A program made the position numbers and the translations under genes. This document shows positions 29,520 to 39,570 of a DNA stretch of 64,000 bases, one piece after another. The notes under the pieces were generated by a model. The model made no database searches. It worked only from the letters and a program-made list of their open reading frames with translations, and was not told the DNA's origin. Position 1 is the first letter of the stretch, and each line of letters starts with the position of its first letter. The stretch is from Mycosarcoma maydis. Taxonomy: Eukaryota > Basidiomycota > Ustilaginomycetes > Ustilaginales. The stretch covers positions 868,001-932,000 of the forward strand of contig NC_026480.1 of the NCBI RefSeq assembly GCF_000328475.2, given 5' to 3'.

Positions 29520-29955
29520 GTTGGTAGAACACGCTCAGCACGCAGCTGTTTCTGGAGTGTAAGAAACGGCCAACTTTAACCCTGTGATACGTCGGAAGAA
29601 GCTCAACAGTCATTTCGGTGACTTTGGATTGTGTTCGTGATACTGTATGTTGTCAAGAAGCACTGTGATGCTGACGTGTGAAGACGCCGGCTGAGGGCCC
29701 AATAAGCCCACTCATGCAGCGGCAACGATCAGTGATAAAGGCGAGTCCAGCGGCAACATTGTCCCACATTCATGATTGGCTGAGCAACCTGTTTTGAATA
29801 GGAGTGCTTGATATGAAAGGGTAGTCGCCAGTTCATCTGAGGCAGCATCCTGTTTGCAGCTTGTACTTTCAGCTACCGTTAAACCTTAAGAAGTCGGTTT
29901 GTTCGCGTTTGGGTCCACGATTGCGCCTTACAGATTGCCACAACCTTCTCCACAC
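29520..29955. other. Intergenic between SDR gene and secreted-protein gene
   Basis: 436 bp with no gene seen. It acts as the promoter side of the secreted-protein gene. Confidence 0.5.
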
Positions 29956-30885
29956 ATGAACAGCATGAACTGGTCTCTTCGAATCTCGCTCCTCACATTG
30001 GCGTGTCTTGACTTCAACAATGCTGTCCTAGCAAGTCAGCATCGAATGGTCAGGATGCACAGTCGTCAAAATTCTCCTCCTTCCAGCACGCAACCTCAGA
30101 CAATTGCAGACAAAATTGATCCAGGTATGCAGCTGACAGAGGACTCGGATGCGGACGAGTCTTTGAACTTCGACGAATCCATGCGGCTCATGATGCGTCG
30201 CAAAGCTGAATCGGTCATAGCATCGCACGTCGGTACTTCCTTTTCCCCCGATGAGGTCGAGAGCATTCTCAGCGGCAATGCCCCATCGCTGCATCCTGGT
30301 TCATTGAAGAATGTTAGTTGGACTCTGGACATGTTTGAGATGGGAAGCACGTTGCCAACCTCATCTTCGACGTCTTCCATGAGCTCCTCGATCGTAAAAC
30401 TCACGGTAACGTCGGACGGCGTATCTGCAGAGAAAAATGCTGCCAACCAGGCCGACACTACCACCGGCGTAGTCAACGTCGATCAACTCCTCCATTCCTT
30501 CTTTCACGCCGATGCAGTCAAAAGCATTTTTGATAAAGTGCAGTCTGAAACCGACCAAGTCCTAGACAAGCAGGCCAAAAAGCAGCTGATCAAAAACACC
30601 GCTCCAACTCTGCACAAGACGATCGAGAAGGTTGCCAGTCACCGTGGATGGGGTATTCAAGACTCGAGATTTGCCCAGATGCACCTTGAGGGAGACCAAG
30701 AAGGACAGTCGCAGCAAACAGCCCAGACAGACGGAGTGGACCAGCCAGCACTAGAGGCATTCAAGGATTACAACACGTTTGTAAAAACACTGCGGTGTGC
30801 TCTCATCACGTCTAGCGATGCAGCTTTGGATAGCGCGCAGGAGCAAGAGGCGACGCCTAGGACCGATCTCGCCAGCAAGGCCTAG
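29956..30885 (+). CDS. Putative secreted protein of unknown function, 309 aa
   Basis: The first in-frame ATG is 29956; the frame is open upstream only with a TTG. The start gives a signal-peptide-like N terminus (MNSMNWSLRISLLTLACL then a small-residue cleavage region NNAVLAS). The mature part is hydrophilic and Ser/Asp-rich, with a helical central part (VDQLLHSFFHADAVKSIF, DKQAKKQLIKNTA). Only one Cys is left after the signal (LRCALIT). There is no transmembrane tail and no recognised domain. In smuts many such lineage-specific secreted proteins exist, some acting during plant colonisation. A role of that kind is only a possibility here. Confidence 0.6.
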   Translation: MNSMNWSLRISLLTLACLDFNNAVLASQHRMVRMHSRQNSPPSSTQPQTIADKIDPGMQLTEDSDADESLNFDESMRLMMRRKAESVIASHVGTSFSPDEVESILSGNAPSLHPGSLKNVSWTLDMFEMGSTLPTSSSTSSMSSSIVKLTVTSDGVSAEKNAANQADTTTGVVNVDQLLHSFFHADAVKSIFDKVQSETDQVLDKQAKKQLIKNTAPTLHKTIEKVASHRGWGIQDSRFAQMHLEGDQEGQSQQTAQTDGVDQPALEAFKDYNTFVKTLRCALITSSDAALDSAQEQEATPRTDLASKA

Positions 30886-31120
30886 AGCTGCAGCTGTTTA
30901 AACAGCCGTCGTTTTAGACACCAAGAAAAATGTGATCACAGTACGTCACCCGAATCTGCAATGCTTGCATGTCTGTTTCAAGACCAGGAGCTGAGAAAAG
31001 TAAACAGGGTAGTGATGTTGATGTCACCTGGTATATGTAAATGCGAAACGTGAACAAGATAAAAGAGAAGAATGCAAAATCTAGGAGATGCGAAGCATGG
31101 CTAAGAAGAGGAAGCTTTGT

Positions 31121-31837
31121 TTAACAACAGCCGCCCATCTTGCCATTAAGTGCCTCTTTGATCTTGATGGCGGCGCCGCCCCGTCTCTGTGGCCGAATGT
31201 TGCTTGGATCCATATCTGCAAAGCTAAAGCGGCTCCCACTGCCTACGCGCCTCAGCGCCCTGTCCCCGTATGAAACACCGGATCCAGTTTTCTCGGGATC
31301 TAGCTTGCCCGATTCGATGGCCAATAAGATGCTCCTAGCAGCCAAGGCAAAAGGCGCCTCGACGTTTTCGCCCGTGATGCTCGAAGTCTCGAGAAACAAA
31401 ACGCCATTTTCGTTGGCCCATTTGCTCGCTTCCAAATACCCCACTTCACGCTCATCATCGCCGCGATCCGTCTTGTTTCCCACTAGCACGACCACGAGAT
31501 CCGGTGATGCTAACGCGCGTGCATCTGTGAGCCAGCGCGAGAGCGGCTCAAAGGTGGATCGTTTGGTAATATCGTATACGAGCAGTGCGCCTGCAGCGCC
31601 GCGGTAATAGCTCCGTGTGACGGAGCGGAATCGTTCCTGACCCGCCGTGTCCCAGAGTTGAAGCTTCACACTCTTGTTGCCGATCTTGATGAGTCGACTG
31701 GAGAATTCGACTCCGATTGTATGGGCGGACTGTTCCTTGAACTGATTGTGGATGAAGTGATGTAGGAGGCATGACTTGCCTGTGCCAGCCTCGCCAATGA
31801 TGATGAACTTGAGTAGAAAGTCGTATGCTGCCGACAT
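31121..31837 (-). CDS. RAB4: Rab4-type small GTPase
   Basis: A single-exon gene. I choose ATG 31837 (238 aa, [15 protein letters not shown]), which aligns with Rab4 N termini. An ATG at 31861 would add eight residues. G motifs are GEAGTGKS (P-loop), the effector Thr in [23 protein letters not shown] and the [10 protein letters not shown] region (SSI where SAK/SAL is usual). [15 protein letters not shown] and [15 protein letters not shown] are Rab4 hallmarks. The C terminus GGCC is a double-Cys geranylgeranylation site. Family knowledge: Rab4 controls recycling from early endosomes. Budding yeast lacks it but basidiomycetes keep it. The hypervariable tail is about 25 aa longer than in animal Rab4. 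Confidence 0.9.
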   Translation of the reverse strand: MSAAYDFLLKFIIIGEAGTGKSCLLHHFIHNQFKEQSAHTIGVEFSSRLIKIGNKSVKLQLWDTAGQERFRSVTRSYYRGAAGALLVYDITKRSTFEPLSRWLTDARALASPDLVVVLVGNKTDRGDDEREVGYLEASKWANENGVLFLETSSITGENVEAPFALAARSILLAIESGKLDPEKTGSGVSYGDRALRRVGSGSRFSFADMDPSNIRPQRRGGAAIKIKEALNGKMGGCC

Positions 31838-31861
31838 TTCTAGCGATGCGTGGTCGTCCAT

Positions 31862-32659
31862 TGTCGCGATAATCCTCTGGACGATCCGATAGTTGGGATA
31901 CCGAGGGCGGGGTTACCTGTGACTCTGTGCAGCGCCGGCAGGCTGCCTTGAGGAGAAGGGTGAGTGTATTAATCCCACTGTTACGTGAAATCTGGGCTGA
32001 GCCAGACTGATCCGCCAGATGGCTCTGCTGTATCCGATCTTGATCGCGCTGCGGAGAAGCCGTTCTAGTGATTCTTCACTGATAAGCTAGTTGACACAAA
32101 GTCTTTGGGAGTTTGAAGATGGACCGGATGAATTTCGAGGGCTGCGCTGTACACGGTTGCTAAAAGATATGTGGTCGCGAGGAGGCACTCGTGCTTGAGG
32201 TGCAGTAAGTGGCGATACGACGGGGGCGACGGCGCTCAAGATGGTGTGGAAAGTGATAGACAAATCGTGAAACTACGGTATTCAGGTGGGAAGTGGAGTG
32301 AGTGTCACAATTATTGCATGCGTGTGTGCAGTAGCGCGGGTTCAGTACAGACGCATGTTGGACTCACCACTCACTCACGACTGATTAGGCTGGGCTCGCT
32401 CGCTTTCAGCTCAGCGTCTACCCGCGCGAGATTCGTGATTGCGACAGCGTGAGTTTTCGTGTAAATCACGAAGATGGAACTCGGAAATCAAAAGTGGGGG
32501 CACTGCAGAACGGACAGCGTATTCGTGATTCTGTTTTTCAAACAAAGACACCACGACTAATTTAGTACAGCTGCTCCATACCACACTCCTAACCCAGCGC
32601 CAGTCGATACAGCAGTCACCTGAACGCCGTGGACAAGTATCGACAGATACGGAGCACAG
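31862..32659. promoter_or_regulatory. Divergent promoter RAB4 / GIR2
   Basis: A 798 bp bidirectional region with exact ATTCGTGATT at 32431-32440 and 32521-32530 plus weaker copies. No gene is seen. Confidence 0.5.
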
Positions 32660-33559
32660 ATGCCGTCGCAGGAAGAATACGAGGCGACGCTGGCAGAAGA
32701 GCTCGAAGTGCTCGAAAGCATCTACATCGACGAACTTGAAACGGTCTCATCAGAACATTTGCGCATTCGCATCGAGCCAGAGGAAGATGTACTTCCGCTC
32801 CTTTTCTCCATCGGTCTCGAACCAGGGCAAGCACCTACGGAAAGTGTAGAGCAAGGCTCACGCTCACCTATCGTACTTTCCCTTGACATTCAGTGCACGC
32901 CAGAATATCCAGATGCACCCCCAAATATGTCGATCCACGTCGTCCGCGACACAAAGGGTATTCTTGGGCCCCAAACTGACGAAAGTGAAGAAAGCGGTAC
33001 AGAATCTGGCACAGTAGAACGGCCTTCCGTAGCAGAATTGCAAGCAGAACTAGACGAGGTAGCACAGGATTCGCTCGGCATGGCCATGGTCTTTACACTG
33101 GCGTCACACCTTCGCGAGAGTGTGACGACGCTTATCCAGCGTCGCGTGCAGGAGATTGAAGCGGCTGCAAGTGCAAAGCGAGAAGCAGAGATTGAAGCCG
33201 AAGCTGAAAAATTCCGAGGAACAGCAGTGACACCCGAACGATTCGCCGAATGGCGCCTCCGATTTTTGCAGGAGATGGCGGAAAAGGAGAAGAAGGAGGA
33301 AGAAGCCAAGATGTCCAAAATGTCGGCAAAGGAGAGAGAAGATTACAAGAAGAGCAAGGTCAAGCCAAGCGGCAAACAGCTGTTCGAGAAGGGTGGCACG
33401 TTTGAAGACGACGATGCTGCCGAGGAAGGTGCCCAAGAAGTCGACTGGAGCTTGTACACGAGAGAGCAGAGGGAGAAGGAGAGGAGAGAACGAGAAGAGC
33501 AAGAAGAACTGCAAAGTCGTACTGACGGACTTGCTTTTGACGACGCTGAGGATGAGTAA
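32660..33559 (+). CDS. GIR2: RWD-domain protein, Gir2/RWDD1-like
   Basis: A 299 aa single-exon gene. The N terminus MPSQEEYEATLAEELEVLES starts an RWD domain (to about residue 150) with the typical ESIY and YPDAPP elements. The C-terminal half is highly charged and helical (KREAEIEAEAEKF, EKEKKEEEAKM) with the family segment VTPERFAEWRLRF and a terminal acidic patch. Family knowledge: Gir2 and RWDD1 bind the DRG/Rbg GTPases and Gcn1 on ribosomes and dampen Gcn2 signalling. Length is close to the ~265 aa yeast protein. Function is assigned by family only. Confidence 0.9.
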   Translation: MPSQEEYEATLAEELEVLESIYIDELETVSSEHLRIRIEPEEDVLPLLFSIGLEPGQAPTESVEQGSRSPIVLSLDIQCTPEYPDAPPNMSIHVVRDTKGILGPQTDESEESGTESGTVERPSVAELQAELDEVAQDSLGMAMVFTLASHLRESVTTLIQRRVQEIEAAASAKREAEIEAEAEKFRGTAVTPERFAEWRLRFLQEMAEKEKKEEEAKMSKMSAKEREDYKKSKVKPSGKQLFEKGGTFEDDDAAEEGAQEVDWSLYTREQREKERREREEQEELQSRTDGLAFDDAEDE

Positions 33560-34129
33560 TCGTGAATGGTCTTCAATTCCTTGTCCCATGCGAATCACGA
33601 TTCAATATCAATGTACTTTTATGCATGCCTCTATGACCCACGATTCACCGTTGACCTCTAGCTCTACAGTCGTGAGTCTGACATCTGTAAGTATTGTCTG
33701 AGCCTTTTGTCTTGGCACGTGCCCATGGCCATGACCCAGCGATCACGAATGTTTAGAGCCAAGGCTTGCCGTCGGCTGCCTCGGCTGTCCTGTAAATCAC
33801 GAATGGGCCGGTCTTTGAAATCGTTAGTGAATTCGGTCGCGTCTCAGGCCACTTTGAACAAGAGACGTGAGAACGGTGCGAGAACATGTCTTCGCTTCTT
33901 CGCGCTTGGACCCTTGTGGGCGTGGATTCACGATTGGCATGGACCCTAAGCTCAAGTTTGGTCTGCCTCGCAGTTTGATGTTCACGGTTCACATGCTGCT
34001 GCTTCCGGCGACACTCACGACTCTTCAAGCCGCCGTACGACCCAGCACGAGCCTTCTTTCCTTCATCACCATCCATCCGAAATCTTTCCTTGCTTCGATT
34101 CGTTTGTTCATCTCAAGTTATCATCCACG
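33560..34129. other. Intergenic upstream of the EXPERA-PAQR gene
   Basis: 570 bp with an exact AATCACGAAT at 33795-33804 and variants at 33564, 33595 and 33742. No gene is supported. Confidence 0.5.
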
Positions 34130-36128
34130 ATGGCCGCCACTGCAGCGATACATCGCCCTCGAACACTCGTTTCTGCCTGGCTCTTGCTCAGCTCTTTTGT
34201 CGTGGCTTGGGATGTTGGCTACATTCTGCTCCGACCCAGAAGCATGCTGGGCGGTGATTTACATTGGATCTGGTCACCATACTCGCTCTATATGAATGTC
34301 GACTACATTTATGGCCTGCCGTCTTGGAATACTAAGGATGGCTTCCCCGCTGCACAGTCCCTGATGAACGTCGGTGAGAGCATTCTTAACCTTCTCTATA
34401 TCTACCTTGTTCACGTCAAGGCTACTCCGGCTTCACTTGCTGTTGCACCCATATATGGGCTCGTAGCTGTTACAATGACGCTCTCCAAGACCATTCTCTA
34501 TGTCCTTAATGTAGGTTGTGTCTCGCCTCTCGAGCTTCCTAGAAGCACACGACTGACTATGGTTTCGCTCTCCTTTTGTGACAGGACTTCTGTTGTGGAT
34601 GGTGCAAGACAGGCCACAATGACTGGTATACGCTTATAGTCTACTGGATTATTCCGAATGGTCTATGGATTCTGTTCCCCTCGATCATCGCTTTTATCTT
34701 CATCCAAGAGCTCTCCATATCCCTCAAAGTGGCTGCTGGAGTACAAGGTGCGATTGATCCCGTCCCTTTACCGTCTCTCTCACCGACTGCAGATGCGAAC
34801 GGCGGAGAGAAGGAAAACGGTCTTAATTCAGAACGTACTTTAGAGGTGGGTCCTAATCCGTATCTAGTTGATCATTCGCAGCTCCCAAGCTGGGCACAGG
34901 ACAACACGTGGATCGTAAAGGGCTACCGTCGCCCCGGAGCAAAACACCAAGATCCAAGGCTAAAAAAGTATGATCATGGAACAGCGTACAAGTGCTGGCG
35001 CAGTGTTTGGGCTTATTGGCACAACGAGACTGGTGAGTACCTCTCTAGAACAATGCATTTTGCCGCAGATGCCTGACGATTTAGATCATTGGAATCCTCG
35101 TGTTCACCGGTGTCGCAGTCAACATTCACACGCATCTCTGGGGTGCTGTGTTTTCCGTTGGCCTATTTGTCAGTCATCTTCTACAGCATCTCCATCTTCT
35201 TCCAAGCTTCCTTCGTCCTCTATCGCACCATGCCATCTTCTATCCCTCCAGTCTGACATTTACCACTGTCTCGGGCAAGGTCCTTCGCCTCGCTTCGGCT
35301 TCGTACCCCTTTTCGTCACCGACTAGCCACGCAGCTTCTGCCTCCTGGTTGCCATCAACATCTTCAAGGCTTCTCGCCCGAATATCGTCAATCTTCTTGT
35401 CTTCTTCTGCTTCTTCGGCAAGCACTGCCAGCACCAATCTTGCTGATCTCAGCGTTCGCGCTCCCGACACCCTCGATATTGCCGGTTTCACTGCGTTTTT
35501 TATCGGCTCGATCATCTGTCTCGGATTTTCGGCGAGCTACCACACCATCCAGTGTCACTCGCACGCGCTTGCCAAGCAGTTTAATAAGCTTGATTACATA
35601 GGTATCGTCGTCATGATCGTGGGCTCTTTTCTCCCTGCTTTGCATTACGGGTTTTACTGCCACCCGCACTACCAACTCGCCTACTCGCTGGCGATTACGT
35701 CTCTGGGTGCTTTGGCAATGTACGTTGTGCTAGCTCCGTCGTACGCTACCCCGGCATACCGACCCTATCGAACCGCGGTATTTCTCGTGCTCGGCTTGTC
35801 AGCCGTGGTACCTGTAGCCCACGTCATTCATATCTACGGATCTAGAACCATCACTGAAACTATGGGCCTACGATTCCTCCTTCTGTCGGGTGCTTTGTAC
35901 GTCGTCGGTGCAGTGCTGTACGCTGCCAGAGTGCCAGAAAGATTTGCACCGGGAAAGTTTGACATGCTGGGAGCAAGTCATCAAATCTTCCATGTGCTCA
36001 TTCTCGCAGCTGCTGCTGCACACTACGTGTCGATCAGAAGAGCGTACGCTTTTTGGCATACCGTCGAGTCGTTTAATTCAGCTGCCGAGAGCGCAAGAGC
36101 TGGAGTCTGTGCCGCGCTTCAAACCTGA
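34130..36128 (+). CDS. Fused EXPERA-like four-helix module and PAQR (adiponectin receptor/IZH-type) protein, three exons
   Basis: Exons are 34130-34510, 34585-35032 and 35119-36128 (612 aa). The frame stays open across both junctions. Exon 1 and early exon 2 encode four hydrophobic helices with W/D/Y patterning (AWDVGYILLRP, WSPYSLYMNVDYIYG, DFCCGWCKTGHNDW), reminiscent of EXPERA/EBP-like fungal proteins (about residues 1-175). A hydrophilic linker leads into a PAQR domain. LPSWAQDNTWIVKGYR is at ~225 and the spliced HNETVNIHTHLWG at ~275. The metal-site residues are in SASYHTIQCH and near the end in SHQIFHV, with seven helices in all. Family knowledge: PAQR proteins are zinc-dependent ceramidase-like receptors affecting lipid and zinc homeostasis. 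No ATG exists in the PAQR frame between 34585 and 35032, so a separate PAQR gene is hard to construct. Confidence 0.8.
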
Positions 36129-36212
36129 TCAGTTCTCCATGATTCGTTGTTGGATAGAAATATAAGCAAGACACAACCGTGAATGCATTCCGCTCAGCGT
36201 TAAGTTTACTGT

Positions 36213-37820
36213 CTATGCACAACTCGATTGGATTAGAACGAAAAACAGAAATGCTGAGACAATGGCTATGACCAGTGACGGATTCGTTTCGACCCGAGTC
36301 AAGGTCATTGAACGTGGAAGCTCGTCCAAAATAGGTAAGACGGAGCGTTTCGAGTTGTAGGTGTGCTGATCGGGTGACGCCAGATGTTTGAGAGAAACAG
36401 TAGACTTGGGTATTATCTGTGGGTCTTTGGCCAAATCGTGTGACGACGAGCAGGAGCTCGAAGCCAGTAGCGCATCAAGCTTGGATGCAAGCAGATCGAT
36501 TTTTACATGCAGCTGATCAATCTCTTCACCGCTGCCCGCAGCAGCCGCAGTGGCAGTGGTAGCGATGTTCTGAACGTTTCCGTCATCTGCCGAATGCTGG
36601 TGCATGACCATGCCTGTCGAGGTACCTCCAATGTCCAGCTGTGAATCCATCTGCGTTTCGCTCAAAGACGGCATACGTGCGAGCGAGATGAGGTTGAGGT
36701 GGTGCAAGCACGACATCTTGGCTCGCATGATCGAATCAAGTCGACCAACGATCTGATCTGCATCGTCACCGCGTTCGGTTGAAAGAAGAATGTCTCCGAG
36801 GGTAGCTTCCTTCCTACGTAGCTCAGAGAGCTCCATCGAATTGAGATAAGACAGAATCCGGCCTTCGTCAGAACCGTGCTGACTTCTCGAGGTCATGCGG
36901 TGTGCTGAGACGGATGTTGGCGAAGAGTGATAGGTGAATTGCAGCCATTCCAGCAGGTCTGTTTCTGTCGGGGACACAACCACATCGCGCAAGTCGTTCA
37001 AGATCGACTTTAAGATCAGTTCCTTCTGCACATCACCCTGATCCACCTTAAGAAGCGGCTCGACATCCAAGAAGATGGAATACAATTGGCTAGACCATCT
37101 CACCAGGTTCTGGTGCAGCTTAAAACGTTCACTTCGCCAGGTCTCTCTCGCATTGTGTACAATGTTGCTCCTCAATTGTTTCGAAATCAGCGTGGTGATC
37201 TGTTGCCCCTGGGGCAGCATCTGCGCCCTGTCAAAGCGCAGCGTGTTGTCCATGATCGCATCGGTCGAATATGCCGCTGCATCCACATACTCTTGCGGTA
37301 CCCTCCAGTTGTGCGATAGACCCTGGTTGAATTCGTCCAGACTCCATGCAGGCGCGCTTTTAGATTCCAGGATCGATGCTAAAGCTGAAGATAGTTCCAA
37401 TCGAGATGCAATGGAGCGAGCCAGCGGGAGTGAGATCCATAGATCGTCCCAAGGCTCCAAGCCTGCTAACGAAACGTCGAACGACGATAAAGAGAGGTTG
37501 CATCTGAGAAGGCCTTGGATGAGTGTCAGCCCGGCAGCGTGAAACATCGGTGAGAGAGTGACGTACGGAACTCGGTGCTCCGGGTCCAGGATTCGAGTAA
37601 CAGTGAAGGAGGTTGAAGGCGAGGTTAGAGAAGGAATCTCAGCCTCGAAACACGGGCAGAGAGCTGCGTTATGACGACGGGAGAGGTGCAGGACGAAGCG
37701 AAGCGGCGACGGTCGCCTTGCTTCAAGTCTCTGCCACAACTCGGTCGAGTTTTCGGCAGGCACCACAAATGGACCAGGGGATGTGCCGAGGAGGTTGTGA
37801 GTTGCTGACGATTCCAGCAT
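36213..37820 (-). CDS. Unknown protein with C-terminal tail anchor, 535 aa
   Basis: A single-exon gene. I do not recognise the family. The body is Leu- and Ser-rich with predicted helices (TLISKQLRSNIVHNARETW, KELILKSILNDLRDVV, SYLNSMELSELRRKEATL). A helix near EEIDQLHVKIDLLASKLDALL could form a coiled coil. The last ~22 residues (SLVIAIVSAFLFFVLIQ...) are a hydrophobic segment flanked by few charges, as in tail-anchored proteins of ER, peroxisome or mitochondria. An in-frame TGA lies just upstream of ATG 37820, so that start is the simplest. An upstream exon cannot be excluded, since the minus strand is open in another frame to 38013. It is tail-to-tail with the PAQR gene (84 bp). Confidence 0.7.
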   Translation of the reverse strand: MLESSATHNLLGTSPGPFVVPAENSTELWQRLEARRPSPLRFVLHLSRRHNAALCPCFEAEIPSLTSPSTSFTVTRILDPEHRVPYVTLSPMFHAAGLTLIQGLLRCNLSLSSFDVSLAGLEPWDDLWISLPLARSIASRLELSSALASILESKSAPAWSLDEFNQGLSHNWRVPQEYVDAAAYSTDAIMDNTLRFDRAQMLPQGQQITTLISKQLRSNIVHNARETWRSERFKLHQNLVRWSSQLYSIFLDVEPLLKVDQGDVQKELILKSILNDLRDVVVSPTETDLLEWLQFTYHSSPTSVSAHRMTSRSQHGSDEGRILSYLNSMELSELRRKEATLGDILLSTERGDDADQIVGRLDSIMRAKMSCLHHLNLISLARMPSLSETQMDSQLDIGGTSTGMVMHQHSADDGNVQNIATTATAAAAGSGEEIDQLHVKIDLLASKLDALLASSSCSSSHDLAKDPQIIPKSTVSLKHLASPDQHTYNSKRSVLPILDELPRSMTLTRVETNPSLVIAIVSAFLFFVLIQSSCA

Positions 37821-38379
37821 CGTGCTGAACAGCCACTTTCAGGTCGTCTGTGCTCTCCGCAATGGCCAATCCGAAGTCTGGGCGTGTCTTGCGGCTAGAG
37901 GTAGGGTTGAGTCTAGAGAAGGTCACATATGCCGAACCGGGTGAGGAGGGGCCGGTGTTGACAGTTCGATGTGAGCGCCACCGATCGTTCATAAGATTCC
38001 AATTTCTTTGCATGCGGGAGGAAGAAGTGACGGAGACATATCATCGGAATGTGATGGTGGAAAAGAGCGAAGATAAAGAGGAGGTGAAAGCGGGGACTGG
38101 TCTACCAGAATGTGGGTCTGCGGCCTTTCGTTTCACGGCCTAAGAAACTCCTCCACACAAGCAGTGAGTCCAGTTTCGAAGTTACTGAACCCCTTTAGTC
38201 AGGCAGTCACTCGGATCAAACATGCACAATCGTGAATTCGCTGAGCGAACGAGGCCTGAAGCTCAGATATGATTAACGATACATACAAGGCGCAACGGCG
38301 GCTGAGCATCACATAGATACAGCTTGTGCTTTTTCAACGTCATTCAGCCAAAAATTGATGCGACAAATCGACCGCATGG
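37821..38379. other. Intergenic between two minus-strand genes
   Basis: 559 bp. It contains overlapping opposite-strand ORFs of under 100 codons (37862-38143 plus, 37723-38013 minus) without recognisable features. Either could belong to an unannotated first exon. Confidence 0.4.
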
Positions 38380-39570
38380 TCATTTGCTCTTCTTACCCTC
38401 AACGGCGACTGTTTCTCTCCACGACTTGCGAGCCTTCCAGCCGAGCTCCTCTTCGCCGCTGCTCCACCACATGCTAGCTGCAAACCCAGGTCCCCCGACT
38501 AGAGTAGCAGCAATAAATCCTGCCGTGGTCTTTTCCAGCCATAGCGAGCCTGCGGGTGCCTTTGCGATCGCTTTGTCACATTCGATTTCCAGAGGCGACC
38601 TGGCCTCGCCCGTTACAGGATGCACCGCTGACTTGTTCCTGAAGGTCGTCTTTTCGGCCACCACGAGCAGAGTCAGCGCAACAGCCGTACCGGCAATATC
38701 GCCGAACCAGAAGATAGAGATAGCATCAAGTTTCTCTCCTTGGAAAAAGTAGCCGCGAAGGACGCGATTGAGACCGTACCAGTAAATGAAAGCAGAGAGA
38801 GCGGCCATCTTGCGGTAGTACGACCAAGTACGTTCGAACGCATAGCTTACACCCTCAGCATCGTACCTTCGGATGACGCTGCGAGAGGTTGCTTCATCGT
38901 TGACTTTGGGAGTGCGGAAGCTGACCCAAGCGATAGGAAGGTACGTCAAGCCTGCGAACTGGATAGCCAGAGCAGCGTAGTTCCACAATGCGCCTTTAGT
39001 GTCGGCGAGTACAGTAATGATTGCAACGATACCAACGCCCACATGCAGAAGATTCGCGGTGTAGATGTTATAGGCCGGCGTCGGCACTGGAAGCACGGAC
39101 GCCTTCGAGACCTTCATGGAACTGTATGCCGCAGGGAGATAGACGAGCGAGAAGAAGATGCAAGACCAGGGGCCGAGACCTGCAGCAGCGCCAATCGTAT
39201 TGAGCAATACAAGCACGACTCCTGCATTGAGGGATGATTTGCGATTAGGCGAAACAGCTTGGAAGCAGAGGCGATAAGAAAGCGGCAGGGTGAAGGCGAT
39301 CATGATGGCAAACAAGCCCACGTTCAGACGCTTTTGGGTGCAGCGCTGGAAGAAGCCCATAGTGACGCACAGGAAATTGTCAAGCATCGGTACCGCACCA
39401 TGCGTGACATCCGTAGCCAGTTTCTGGCGCGATGGGAGGTTGCAAGAGGTAGCCGATGTGCGAAGCGAATCATCTTTCGAGAGAAGGAAAGCCGTGTATT
39501 CAGTTGCAGCACCAGCGAGCAGACCAGCGAGCGCAAGACCAAGTATGGGTAGCAGCGATCCTTTGGCCAT
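38380..39570 (-). CDS. Polytopic membrane protein of unknown function with KKxx tail, 396 aa
   Basis: A single-exon gene with roughly eight hydrophobic segments, beginning MAKGSLLPILGLALAGLLAG and including FAIMIAFTLPLSY, AGVVLVLLNTIGAAAG, GVGIVAIITVLA, FWFGDIAGTAVALTLLVV and AGFIAATLVGGPGFA. The C terminus ends KKSK, a dilysine (KKxx) signal for retrieval from Golgi to ER, which suggests ER residence with a cytosolic tail. No catalytic motif or family is recognised. It is divergent from the alpha/beta-hydrolase gene over 579 bp. Confidence 0.75.
   Translation of the reverse strand: MAKGSLLPILGLALAGLLAGAATEYTAFLLSKDDSLRTSATSCNLPSRQKLATDVTHGAVPMLDNFLCVTMGFFQRCTQKRLNVGLFAIMIAFTLPLSYRLCFQAVSPNRKSSLNAGVVLVLLNTIGAAAGLGPWSCIFFSLVYLPAAYSSMKVSKASVLPVPTPAYNIYTANLLHVGVGIVAIITVLADTKGALWNYAALAIQFAGLTYLPIAWVSFRTPKVNDEATSRSVIRRYDAEGVSYAFERTWSYYRKMAALSAFIYWYGLNRVLRGYFFQGEKLDAISIFWFGDIAGTAVALTLLVVAEKTTFRNKSAVHPVTGEARSPLEIECDKAIAKAPAGSLWLEKTTAGFIAATLVGGPGFAASMWWSSGEEELGWKARKSWRETVAVEGKKSK

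Noticed and set aside
35100..36128. PAQR protein as a separate gene starting at 35100
   Set aside because: The first codon is GTG inside an intron. The PAQR motif HNETVN requires residues from the upstream exon, joined at 35032/35119.
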